Origin: Pseudovibrio sp000156235
GTDB taxonomy: Bacteria; Pseudomonadota; Alphaproteobacteria; Rhizobiales; Stappiaceae
Direction: 5' to 3'
DNA: 64,000 bases
NCBI RefSeq assembly: GCF_000156235.1
Contig: NZ_DS996806.1
Span: forward strand, 186,001 to 250,000
Shown here one piece after another: positions 9,451 through 16,621 of this stretch. Made by a program: the position numbers and the translations under genes. Below the pieces are notes generated by a model, which worked only from the letters and a program-made list of their open reading frames with translations, had not been told where the DNA came from and made no database searches. How positions within the stretch are numbered: position 1 is the stretch's first letter; every line of letters starts with the position of its first letter.

Positions 9451-10266
9451 ATGCAGTGGTCCAGCTTGTTTTTATACTCCGCAGTTTCAGTCATGCAGCC
9501 AACCGGTGGTGAACGGGATAACATCCTGCCGAGCTGGAGTTCCACCACAGCACGCCACGGGATTATCGAGAGCATTGAGCGCATGGGACGGACGGAAAGC
9601 CCGGAATTTGTGGCGCTGGAAGACCGAGTTGCAGTGCTTGTGGGCGATGGGGCATTGTGGAGTACCGCTGTACAGAGCGCTGACAATAAGGTCGTACCAC
9701 CCAATGCTGACGGAGATCTTGGCAGTTTCGCTGACTACAGCGAAAGCGTGCGGGCTCATTTGTCTCTCAACGGGCCGAAAGCAGTTGGTGCCAAGTATCG
9801 GGAGTTCGCCTATCAGCCTTTGAAGGAACTGGTGGGTTTCCTGAAAGAACATCACTTCGAAATCTGGGTGCTGAGCTTCGGTGATCATGAAGTGGATCGC
9901 ACCATGGTGGAGCTGAACTATGGTCTGCCGCGTTTCAGGGTTATTGAAGTGTCAGCGATCTCCAGTGAAGCCCCGTCTTTGGAGTTGGCGCGTGTGATCT
10001 GGGATCGGATTGGCGCAGCCCCCACAGTCTTTCTGGGTCGCACTCAGACAGATCTGGGATTGTTGAAGCTGGCAGGGAAGGGTGAAGGCACTTTGAAAAT
10101 TCAGATTGCGTCTGGCCAGAGTGGGGCACAAGAAGCCTCCGGCACAACTCCAGATAAGGTCTTCGGAAAGGTTGATTCTTGGAGCTTTGTGATTTCACCA
10201 GAGAGACATTGGCTCAGGAAGTTTTCGTGGCAGGCTCCCTCTGTGACCAGCCTGAGTAAGAATTAG
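9451..10266 (+). CDS. HAD-superfamily phosphatase-like protein lacking the nucleophile
   Basis: The sequence follows a known HAD family whose members begin with LPSW-type and SPEFV-type segments before the phosphatase motif DNDGTLW. Here the equivalent reads VGDGALW: the nucleophilic aspartate is valine, while the second aspartate is kept. Motif II serine survives in VLSFGD. The motif III/IV region reads FLGRTQTD where active members have FGNSDGD, so one metal-binding aspartate is glutamine. A phosphatase reaction is therefore unlikely, and the protein may be a binding or scaffold descendant. The start is uncertain between ATG 9451 (a weak GAG upstream) and ATG 9493 (no ribosome site). It appears monocistronic. 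Confidence 0.7.
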   Translation: MQWSSLFLYSAVSVMQPTGGERDNILPSWSSTTARHGIIESIERMGRTESPEFVALEDRVAVLVGDGALWSTAVQSADNKVVPPNADGDLGSFADYSESVRAHLSLNGPKAVGAKYREFAYQPLKELVGFLKEHHFEIWVLSFGDHEVDRTMVELNYGLPRFRVIEVSAISSEAPSLELARVIWDRIGAAPTVFLGRTQTDLGLLKLAGKGEGTLKIQIASGQSGAQEASGTTPDKVFGKVDSWSFVISPERHWLRKFSWQAPSVTSLSKN

Positions 10267-10439
10267 TAGAAAATACTGAGACTTTCGTTGAGGTCTCTCA
10301 GAGATATATTTGAGTTGTTCTAGTTTTAATCGATTGAAGGACTGACTAGTTTTGTAACAATGAATAATTTCTGCAGTTTCAGAAGTAATTTTATTTATTT
10401 TGATGAAGATCAATGAAGGGATGGGGCACTCTGATATCT

Positions 10440-10524
10440 CTAAATGCAGCTTCGGCTGGCACTCGGATGGGGGAGTGTCAACTTTCTTAAAGGCGTGTAC
10501 CACCGGGTACACGCCTCTTTTTTT
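10440..10524 (+). ncRNA. Candidate small RNA with three hairpins
   Basis: Three consecutive hairpins occur without a reading frame. The first is CAGC-TTCG-GCTG at 10447-10458 with a UUCG tetraloop. The second is a 7-bp stem, GGCACTC (10458-10464) with GAGTGTC (10473-10479). The third is a perfect 9-bp stem, GGCGTGTAC (10492-10500) with GTACACGCC (10507-10515), followed by TCTTTTTTT. The architecture matches alphaproteobacterial trans-acting small RNAs. The alternative is an unusually distant terminator for the HAD-like gene. The 5' end is not defined. Confidence 0.4.
10492..10524 (+). terminator. Strong intrinsic terminator
   Basis: A 9-bp perfect GC-rich stem with a six-base loop CACCGG is followed by TCTTTTTTT. 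It lies about 225 bases after the HAD-like gene and upstream of the cobalamin riboswitch. Confidence 0.85.
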
Positions 10525-10654
10525 GCCTGCAGCTTGCAGTGGCTTCTTCTGAGTAGAAACCTCAGGAGTTGAGCGTTTTCCCAACCTCCTCTTATTTCTA
10601 GTTGTGTCTTCTCCTGGAATTTACGATATTCCGGCTGTTGGGTTCTATAGAAGC

Positions 10655-10852
10655 CAAGCTTCTTGGATGAAAAGGGAATGCGGTAGGGATGACCAAAGAT
10701 GGGCCCGAGCCGCAGCTGCCCCCGCAACTGTTACGTGGTGCGTTCCTCATAAAAGCCACTGGAGATGATCTCTGGGAAGGCGAGTGATGCAAAAGCCATG
10801 AGCCAGGAAACCTGCCCGACACAACATAAACTCAAACCGCACGGTGGGTGCG
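10655..10852 (+). promoter_or_regulatory. Cobalamin (B12) riboswitch
   Basis: The conserved blocks appear in order: GAAAAGGGAATGCGG, then GAGCCGCAGCTGCCCCCGC, AACTGT, GCCACTGG, CTGGGAAGGCG, and the B12 box GAGCCAGGAAACCTGCC near 10800-10816. A short hairpin CGCAC/GTGCG at 10838-10852 lies immediately before the GAGGAG ribosome site, fitting an expression platform that hides translation initiation when B12 is bound. Confidence 0.93.
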
Positions 10853-10868
10853 AAGAGGAGCATATTAA

Positions 10869-11534
10869 ATGCATATTGAACCGGGTTACGTTTCTGCGGC
10901 CAAGGTTATTGCTGCCAATGCAGGTGCCGTCGGCGTTTTTGTTTGGGGCTGCAAAGAGCAGATCTCTGAATTTCTGAAAGAGCCGCTTACTCCGCTGAAA
11001 ACTTTATTGGCTGCTGGTTTCTTCTCCATATTCATGCAGAGTTTCCATATGTCTGTCGGGCCATCCGAGCTTCATTTTATTGGGGCGATGGCGATGTATC
11101 TGACACTCGGCTTTACGCCTGTTCTGCTAGGGTTTGCAGTCGGGTTGTTGTTTCAGGCACTCGCTTTTGATCCGCAGGACATGTACCATCTTGGCGTCAA
11201 TAGCCTGTCTTTGATGCTGCCGTTGGTTTCCGTTCATTATCTGGGTGGTAAGCAGCTATTCGACAAAGACCTGACCAAACGTCTGAGTTTTGCTCAGATC
11301 CTGAAGCTGGATGCTATGTACTATGCTGGTGTGACTGGCATGGTTGGCTTCTGGCTGATGATTGGCGAAGTGGCAACACCATTTACAGCATGGGCGCAGT
11401 TTGCTTTGTCTTATCTGGCAATTGTTGTGTTTGAGCCGGTTGTGACCTTCCTTGCTGTGAAGGGGCTGAAGGCTATTGAAGACAATGCTGTGGTTCGGAA
11501 TCTTACCGTGGTTCCGCAGCTGAAGATAGCTTAG
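10869..11534 (+). CDS. CbiM-like energy-coupling factor transporter permease
   Basis: This is a 221-residue membrane protein of the CbiM/NikM S-component family, which captures Co(II) or a related metal. It begins MHIEPG, and the histidine at position 2 is the metal-binding residue of CbiM, which fixes this start; GAGGAG lies eight bases upstream. The HMSVGPSELHF segment near residue 57 is the family signature. About six membrane segments follow. No cbiN, cbiQ or cbiO neighbours are present, so it is either a solo permease or uses an ATPase module encoded elsewhere. The riboswitch ties it to B12 supply, so cobalt uptake for cobalamin synthesis is the likely role. Confidence 0.85.
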   Translation: MHIEPGYVSAAKVIAANAGAVGVFVWGCKEQISEFLKEPLTPLKTLLAAGFFSIFMQSFHMSVGPSELHFIGAMAMYLTLGFTPVLLGFAVGLLFQALAFDPQDMYHLGVNSLSLMLPLVSVHYLGGKQLFDKDLTKRLSFAQILKLDAMYYAGVTGMVGFWLMIGEVATPFTAWAQFALSYLAIVVFEPVVTFLAVKGLKAIEDNAVVRNLTVVPQLKIA

Positions 11535-11559
11535 ACAGGTTTCTTTTATCGACTTAGAA

Positions 11560-11587
11560 AACAGCCGTGTTCTACGGCTGTTTTTTC
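11560..11587 (+). terminator. Terminator after the CbiM-like gene
   Basis: The stem AACAGCCGT/ACGGCTGTT has loop GTTCT and is followed by a run of T, 26 bases after the stop codon. Confidence 0.85.
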
Positions 11588-11607
11588 ATTCTAACTATTT
11601 ATCAGAG

Positions 11608-11934
11608 GTGTTTGGTTCCAGCTTCTCACTTAGACTACAGGGGCTTTGTCTGTTGGAAGAGGTGAACTGGTTCGTGCTTCGGAAATGCTTAGCTGCCTTC
11701 TGGAAAGGCCTTCGTTTTTTTGTCGAAGTAAACTTATTTCTTTCAATCCTGCTGTTTCTTCTGACGCTAATTATTGGTGGTCATTTTATTTCTATCGCTC
11801 AGCAGAAAAGTGGTGTTTGGTTTGCTGTCGCGATAACTGCTTTTGTCTTTGTTAAACTGACATGGTGGTCGCTTCTCGGGCCAGCCTTGGAGAAGAAGTT
11901 CCCAAATTTTAGATTTGGAAGTGATGATGACTAG
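11608..11934 (+). CDS. Small hypothetical membrane protein
   Basis: I do not recognise this 108-residue product. It has two hydrophobic segments, roughly residues 38-62 and 68-90, and an acidic C-terminus ending SDDD. The start is unsure: the GTG at 11608 abuts AGAGG without proper spacing, whereas in-frame TTG or GTG codons around 11653-11661 lie next to GGAAGAG. It sits alone between the CbiM terminator and ettA. Confidence 0.4.
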   Translation: MFGSSFSLRLQGLCLLEEVNWFVLRKCLAAFWKGLRFFVEVNLFLSILLFLLTLIIGGHFISIAQQKSGVWFAVAITAFVFVKLTWWSLLGPALEKKFPNFRFGSDDD

Positions 11935-12132
11935 AGCCAGCAAAGTGCTAAGCAACTTCCTTAGTTTAATTCTGGTTTAGTCTCTCAGCTTGAGGCCCAA
12001 ATCAAAAAGCTAGGAAATTGAGCAGTTTTCATTCTGCCTAGAGTGTTATGGATTGCCCCGGAGCGCAGCTTCCACTATGAGTGCTTCCCAGAGAATTCTT
12101 AGTTTACACAGATCAGGAGATGCAGGCAGTCC

Positions 12133-13782
12133 ATGGCGCGCCAGTTCATCTATCACATGCACGGGGTCTCCAAGGCCTACGGTGCTAAAAAAGTACTCGA
12201 CAACATTCACCTGTCTTTCTACCCGGATGCGAAAATCGGTATCCTTGGTCCTAACGGTGCAGGTAAGTCCACTCTTTTGAAGATCATGGCTGGTCTGGAT
12301 AAAGAGTACACCGGTGAAGCCTGGGCTGCTGAAGGTGCCAAGGTTGGTTACCTGCCGCAGGAACCTCATCTGGACCCGGACAAGACCGTCTTTGAAAACG
12401 TAATGGAAGGCGTTGCGCACAAGCAAGCAAAGCTGGACCGTTACAATGAGCTGATGATGAACTACTCGGATGAAACTGCCGAGGAAGGTGCTCAGCTTCA
12501 GGACGAGATCGACGCTCAGGATCTGTGGAACCTGGAAAGCCAGGTTGAGATGGCAATGGAAGCGCTTCGCTGTCCTCCATCTGACAGCCCTGTGACCAAC
12601 CTTTCCGGTGGTGAGCGCCGCCGCGTTGCGCTTTGTAAGCTTCTGCTTTCCGAGCCAGATCTGCTGCTGCTCGACGAACCAACCAACCACCTGGACGCTG
12701 AAACCGTTCACTGGCTGGAGCGCCACCTGCGCGAGTTCAAGGGCTCTGTACTGATCATCACCCACGATCGCTACTTCCTTGATAACGTGACTGGCTGGAT
12801 TCTGGAGCTCGACCGCGGTCAGGGCATTCCATATGAGGGCAACTACACTACATACCTTGAGAAAAAGACCAAGCGTATGGAGCAGGAAGGCCGTGAGAAC
12901 ATGGCTCGCTCTCGTGCGATCAAGCGCGAAAAAGAGTGGATGGGTATGTCTCCGAAAGGCCGCCAGACCAAGTCTAAAGCCCGTATTAAGGCTTATGACG
13001 ACCTGCTGGCTGCTCAGGAAGAGCGTATGCCTACCATTGAGCAGATCATGATCCCGGTTGGTGAGCGTCTTGGTAACAACGTGATCGACGTTGAGAATGT
13101 ATCCAAAGGCTTTGGTGATCGCTTACTGATTGACGATCTGTCCTTCAAGCTGCCACGCGGTGGTATTGTTGGTGTGATCGGTCCAAACGGTGCTGGTAAA
13201 TCAACCCTCTTCAAGCTGCTGACCGGTCAGGAAACCCCTGACAGTGGTAAGGTTGAGCTTGGTGAGCGCGTGCATCTTGGTTACGTAGATCAGTCTCGCG
13301 ACAAGTTGGATGACAGCAAGACTGTTTGGGAAGAGATTTCTGAAGGTGCTGAAGTTATCTACCTGGACAAGAAAGAGATCAACTCTCGCGCATACTGTTC
13401 TTCCTTCAACTTTAAGGGTGCAGGACAGCAGGCGAAAGTTGGCGACCTTTCCGGTGGTCAGCGTAACCGCGTGCACCTTGCTAAGGTTCTGAAGTCTGGC
13501 GCTAACGTGCTGCTGCTCGATGAGCCGACCAACGACCTTGACACCGAAACCCTTGCTGCGCTGGAAGACGCTCTGGAGAGCTATGCAGGTTGTGCCGTGG
13601 TTATCTCGCACGATCGTATGTTCCTCGACCGTCTGGCAACGCACATGCTGGCTTTTGAAGGTGACTCCCACGTTGAGTGGTTTGAAGGTAACTTCGAAGA
13701 CTACGAGAAAGATAAGGTTCGTCGTCTGGGCGCACACGCTGCTGACCCACGCCGCATCAAGTACAAGCCACTTACCCGCTAA
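12133..13782 (+). CDS. ettA: Energy-dependent translational throttle protein EttA (ABC-F ATPase)
   Basis: This ABC-F protein of 549 residues gates entry of ribosomes into elongation according to the ATP/ADP ratio. It contains two ATPase modules: Walker A GPNGAGKST near residue 41 with signature LSGGERRR and Walker B LLLLDEPTNHLD, then a second GPNGAGKST near 352 with LSGGQRNR and LLLDEPTNDLD. Between them lies the charged linker that contacts tRNA. There are no membrane segments. The start at 12133 gives the family N-terminus MARQFIYHMHGVSKAYG. Its codons are cleaner and more uniform than the neighbours', as expected for a well-expressed gene. It is monocistronic with its own terminator. Confidence 0.95.
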   Translation: MARQFIYHMHGVSKAYGAKKVLDNIHLSFYPDAKIGILGPNGAGKSTLLKIMAGLDKEYTGEAWAAEGAKVGYLPQEPHLDPDKTVFENVMEGVAHKQAKLDRYNELMMNYSDETAEEGAQLQDEIDAQDLWNLESQVEMAMEALRCPPSDSPVTNLSGGERRRVALCKLLLSEPDLLLLDEPTNHLDAETVHWLERHLREFKGSVLIITHDRYFLDNVTGWILELDRGQGIPYEGNYTTYLEKKTKRMEQEGRENMARSRAIKREKEWMGMSPKGRQTKSKARIKAYDDLLAAQEERMPTIEQIMIPVGERLGNNVIDVENVSKGFGDRLLIDDLSFKLPRGGIVGVIGPNGAGKSTLFKLLTGQETPDSGKVELGERVHLGYVDQSRDKLDDSKTVWEEISEGAEVIYLDKKEINSRAYCSSFNFKGAGQQAKVGDLSGGQRNRVHLAKVLKSGANVLLLDEPTNDLDTETLAALEDALESYAGCAVVISHDRMFLDRLATHMLAFEGDSHVEWFEGNFEDYEKDKVRRLGAHAADPRRIKYKPLTR

Positions 13783-13805
13783 GTACTGCTTTCTACAAAG
13801 AATTA

Positions 13806-13831
13806 AGGCCCGCATTTGCGGGCCTTTTTTG
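13806..13831 (+). terminator. Terminator of ettA
   Basis: The perfect stem AGGCCCGC/GCGGGCCT with loop ATTT is followed by TTTTT. Confidence 0.9.
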
Positions 13832-13840
13832 TTGGGAGGT

Positions 13841-14578
13841 TTAAATCGTGAGAAGTTCGAAAACCGGTTCCCGGCGCAAAGCCTCTGTCTGAGCGACACC
13901 ACCTTCACGATCACTGCGGAGTTCATTGCGGTAGCTGGCAAACTCCCAATGGTGAGCAGAAACATCTGAGGCCGGACGTTCGCCCGGTTGAATGCCTGCA
14001 TGGGTGAGCTTTTGCTCGATTGCTTCAACGAAGGATTTATCGTTCTTCAGATCCTGCGCGGTGTATTGGGAATCCTCGGAGGTTGGGCGTAGGTACAGAG
14101 TGAACTGCGCGCCGACCTGAACACGAGAACCCTCTGTCACACGGGTCATGTCTGTGACTTTCCATTTGTCGACAGGAGAGTCCTCAGAGAAGAGCAGAGT
14201 GTTAATGGCGTCAAAGGCTGCTGGTACCTGGCTCGGCTCGATGCTCAGGTGGATTTTATCGCCAGCATACTCACCCTGAGCTTTCGCATCGATGCGTTTG
14301 GTATGAATGAAACTGTCCTGGTTCTCGATGTTCAGAGTGCGCCAACCGCTGTTTTCGGAGCCCCAGCCGCTACCACGTGCACCTTCGAAGGTTGGTGGGT
14401 TGGAGGCTGGACGGAAGACTGGTGCCGGAAGATCTTTGACCTGCTGTGCAATAGCGTCTTGCTTTCCCGCAAGACCGCCCGGCTTGTTTGCCTGATGATT
14501 TGCAGCAGGCGCCTGTTGCGGCTGGTTCAGTTGAAGTGGTGGGACTTGAAGTTTTAGAGATAGTCCGAACTTTGGCAT
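13841..14578 (-). CDS. SpvC/OspF-family phosphothreonine lyase (type III effector-like)
   Basis: The 245-residue product resembles Salmonella SpvC and Shigella OspF, which inactivate host MAP kinases by beta-elimination of phosphate from the TxY phosphothreonine. The shared core LLFSEDSPVDKWKVTDM is at about residues 128-144. Residues matching the SpvC catalytic set are all present with SpvC spacing: K108 and H110 (GDKIHLS), K140, R152, Y162, R217 and R224 (SYRNELRSDREGG). The N-terminus LSLKLQVPPL resembles the SpvC kinase-docking motif. A proline/glutamine-rich linker follows. The ATG at 14578 has an AGGAGAGG-like site upstream. It is a single gene with a chitinase upstream on the same strand. 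No chaperone or secretion genes are nearby. Function in a eukaryotic host is inferred. Confidence 0.9.
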   Translation of the reverse strand: MPKFGLSLKLQVPPLQLNQPQQAPAANHQANKPGGLAGKQDAIAQQVKDLPAPVFRPASNPPTFEGARGSGWGSENSGWRTLNIENQDSFIHTKRIDAKAQGEYAGDKIHLSIEPSQVPAAFDAINTLLFSEDSPVDKWKVTDMTRVTEGSRVQVGAQFTLYLRPTSEDSQYTAQDLKNDKSFVEAIEQKLTHAGIQPGERPASDVSAHHWEFASYRNELRSDREGGVAQTEALRREPVFELLTI

Positions 14579-14838
14579 GTGATCCTCTCCTCATATTGAA
14601 TTTTTAAGGCTGCGTCTGCGGATGGAGGTGTTTTGCCATCGTGCTTTTGCAACCATTGAGGGAGACCCTAGGGAATATGCATCGTGCATTACGTGCTGCT
14701 CGGCACTGATCACGAAAAAGTTTTCAAACCAGGTGTTGTGAAGGTGCTCATTTGGGAGAAAGCCAATTGACTGGAGCTCGGACTTTGCTGCTGAGCGGCG
14801 GAGCAAGATTAGCCCCGCCGATCGCTAATTGCTCAGGA

Positions 14839-15744
14839 TCAGTTGCCTAGTGCTTTTGCCATGGCTTGTGCCCAATCGTCTGTACCCGTATCTGAGCCGT
14901 ACTCAGTGGGGTACTGCCACCCCATCATACCGGCAAAATCGGGTTCTTTAGCCAGTAGTGGAGTGATGAGACTGTCCTCGATCTCATCGGCAGACAGATA
15001 GCCATTTACAGAGGCTGAGCCGGTGACATTTTGCAGTGTGGTCGGTTTGCCGAGGATAAGTTTGGAGATCGGAACACCAGTTGATGCGATGCCGATAATG
15101 CTGGAGGGGAATGTCTGACCATTCACCAGCTCAGTACCTGCAACTTTGCCAGTTTCTTCTGCTGCAGTTTCACCGACATACCATTGATTGTTGTAGTACT
15201 GGATGTTGTAGAGATCGATTGCGTCTCCGGCATTCTTGGCTACATCTACGTACACTTGTGTGTAGGAACCTGGAGCACCACCATAAAAGTAAGGTGCTTG
15301 TGGTGCATGGGTTACGAAGTTCTGGTCGTCCGGCAGCTGTTCCTTCAAGGCTTTGGAGAGGTCCACGAGGAAGGTTGGGGCGTCATACCCCGTGTAGTTG
15401 GTATCTTCCCAGTCAATATCGACACCATCGAGACCGTGGTCTGTAACCATTTTGGTCAGCTGTTGCACGGTGTTATCGAGGTTGCTTGCCAGGGCAGCCC
15501 AGGCTGGGGTTGAGAAGACTTCTCCGCCCAGAGAAATCAATACTCGCTTACCTGCAGATTTCAGGTTGCTGATGAGATCTGGTGCATCAAACATTGCTTG
15601 AAGTTCTGTGCTTGGGGAGAGATTTCCCGTTTCATCACCTACAACAAAGCAAAGAATGACTGTTGTGTAATCGCTTTCTGCCATCTTAGCGATGAGCTGC
15701 GCATTGGTGCTGAGTGCGTACCCGACAATTTCTTTATTTGGCAT
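14839..15744 (-). CDS. GH18 chitinase-like glycosidase without signal peptide
   Basis: This glycoside hydrolase family 18 protein has 301 residues. The SLGGE strand motif is at 71-75 and the catalytic DGVDIDWE is complete at 106-113, ending in the acid/base glutamate; substrate-assisted cleavage of chitin or related N-acetylglucosamine polymers is expected. The C-terminal GWQYPTEYG supplies the barrel's last tryptophan. The start ATG has AAGGAAACC upstream. There is no secretion signal, no carbohydrate-binding module and no membrane segment, so export would need a non-Sec route. It lies 260 bases upstream of the effector-like gene on the same strand, with no terminator recognised between them. 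Confidence 0.88.
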   Translation of the reverse strand: MPNKEIVGYALSTNAQLIAKMAESDYTTVILCFVVGDETGNLSPSTELQAMFDAPDLISNLKSAGKRVLISLGGEVFSTPAWAALASNLDNTVQQLTKMVTDHGLDGVDIDWEDTNYTGYDAPTFLVDLSKALKEQLPDDQNFVTHAPQAPYFYGGAPGSYTQVYVDVAKNAGDAIDLYNIQYYNNQWYVGETAAEETGKVAGTELVNGQTFPSSIIGIASTGVPISKLILGKPTTLQNVTGSASVNGYLSADEIEDSLITPLLAKEPDFAGMMGWQYPTEYGSDTGTDDWAQAMAKALGN

Positions 15745-15932
15745 CTGGTTTCCTTTTTCCTGCGGCCAAAGCGGCTGCGTTTAGCTGACGAAAAGAAGGA
15801 AAGATCGTGAACCAGAAACAGTGCCGTGGTTAATGTTATGCAAGAGGCTGATTTAGAAGAGCCGCCGCCGCACTCTATATTCATGCTTCATACGTAGATG
15901 TGCTGATGTGACGCATGCGCGCAACTGCTAAA

Positions 15933-15946
15933 TTGATGTAAGTCAA
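15933..15946. promoter_or_regulatory. Candidate FNR/FnrL-type site
   Basis: TTGATGTAAGTCAA fits TTGAY-N4-RTCAA, the binding consensus of FNR-family regulators. It lies 40 bases before the start of the small membrane protein at 15986. Confidence 0.45.
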
Positions 15947-15985
15947 GACTGTGTTCTTCCCCATCAATCAAAAACGGGCACTGTA

Positions 15986-16249
15986 ATGAGCGATACAACT
16001 TTGTCTTCTGCTGAGGCTCAGCAGGATAGCGATCCGCTGTTCTTTAAAATACTCTTCCTCGTCCCAATCATCGGCTGGTTGTTTAAAGACGCTGTTCACG
16101 GCAACAGTGAAGCTAAGTACTATTTCTGCGCCAACTTCTTTGTTGGCTGGGGTCTTGCAATTGCGTTCTTCGGCTATGCTGCGATTATTATTCCAGCACT
16201 ATGCCTGGTAGCACTTGCCTTTACTTGGATCATTGGTGTTTGCCGATAA
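15986..16249 (+). CDS. Small hypothetical membrane protein
   Basis: I do not recognise this 87-residue protein. It has a polar N-terminus of about 17 residues, a hydrophobic hairpin around residues 18-33, and two closely packed hydrophobic stretches from about 48 to 84. An FNR-type site lies just upstream, which would suit an oxygen-responsive gene. It converges on the DUF2293 gene with only seven bases between the stops. Confidence 0.6.
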   Translation: MSDTTLSSAEAQQDSDPLFFKILFLVPIIGWLFKDAVHGNSEAKYYFCANFFVGWGLAIAFFGYAAIIIPALCLVALAFTWIIGVCR

Positions 16250-16256
16250 TTTATAG

Positions 16257-16592
16257 CTATTGACCGTGCTCGCCGCTTTTATTGGGAGCGGCCAGCAGTT
16301 CTTCTGCAGTTATGGTGCCACCCCACAATGTGATGGTGGCTTCCATTTCGTCAGCCACGCAATAGCGTGCAGCGTCGCGGTCTAAACCGTCTTCCAGCAA
16401 ATCATCATAATCCGTGTATTGGTGGCGCACATAACTGGTTGTTGCCAGCAAAACGGCGATATGTGCCGGTAGGTGGCGCAGATGTTGCTGGTTGGCTTTG
16501 CTTCTGATTTCAGCTGCATCCAGAAATGGCACGTGTGGTATCAGCGCGCCGAGTGCATCACTGATTGCCCGTTGTCTTTTAGTCCTGCTCAC
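16257..16592 (-). CDS. DUF2293 domain-containing protein
   Basis: This 111-residue soluble protein has the DUF2293 pattern: KRQRAISDALGALIPHVPF near the start, then HLRHLPAHIAV, RHQYTDYDDLL and the RDAARYCVADEM stretch with its arginine and aspartate. The family is common in alphaproteobacteria and has no assigned function. It lies 29 bases downstream of the GGDEF gene on the same strand, so co-transcription is possible. Confidence 0.8.
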   Translation of the reverse strand: MSRTKRQRAISDALGALIPHVPFLDAAEIRSKANQQHLRHLPAHIAVLLATTSYVRHQYTDYDDLLEDGLDRDAARYCVADEMEATITLWGGTITAEELLAAPNKSGEHGQ

Positions 16593-16621
16593 ACATGATC
16601 TCTTGCGCTGATGTTTAAACG

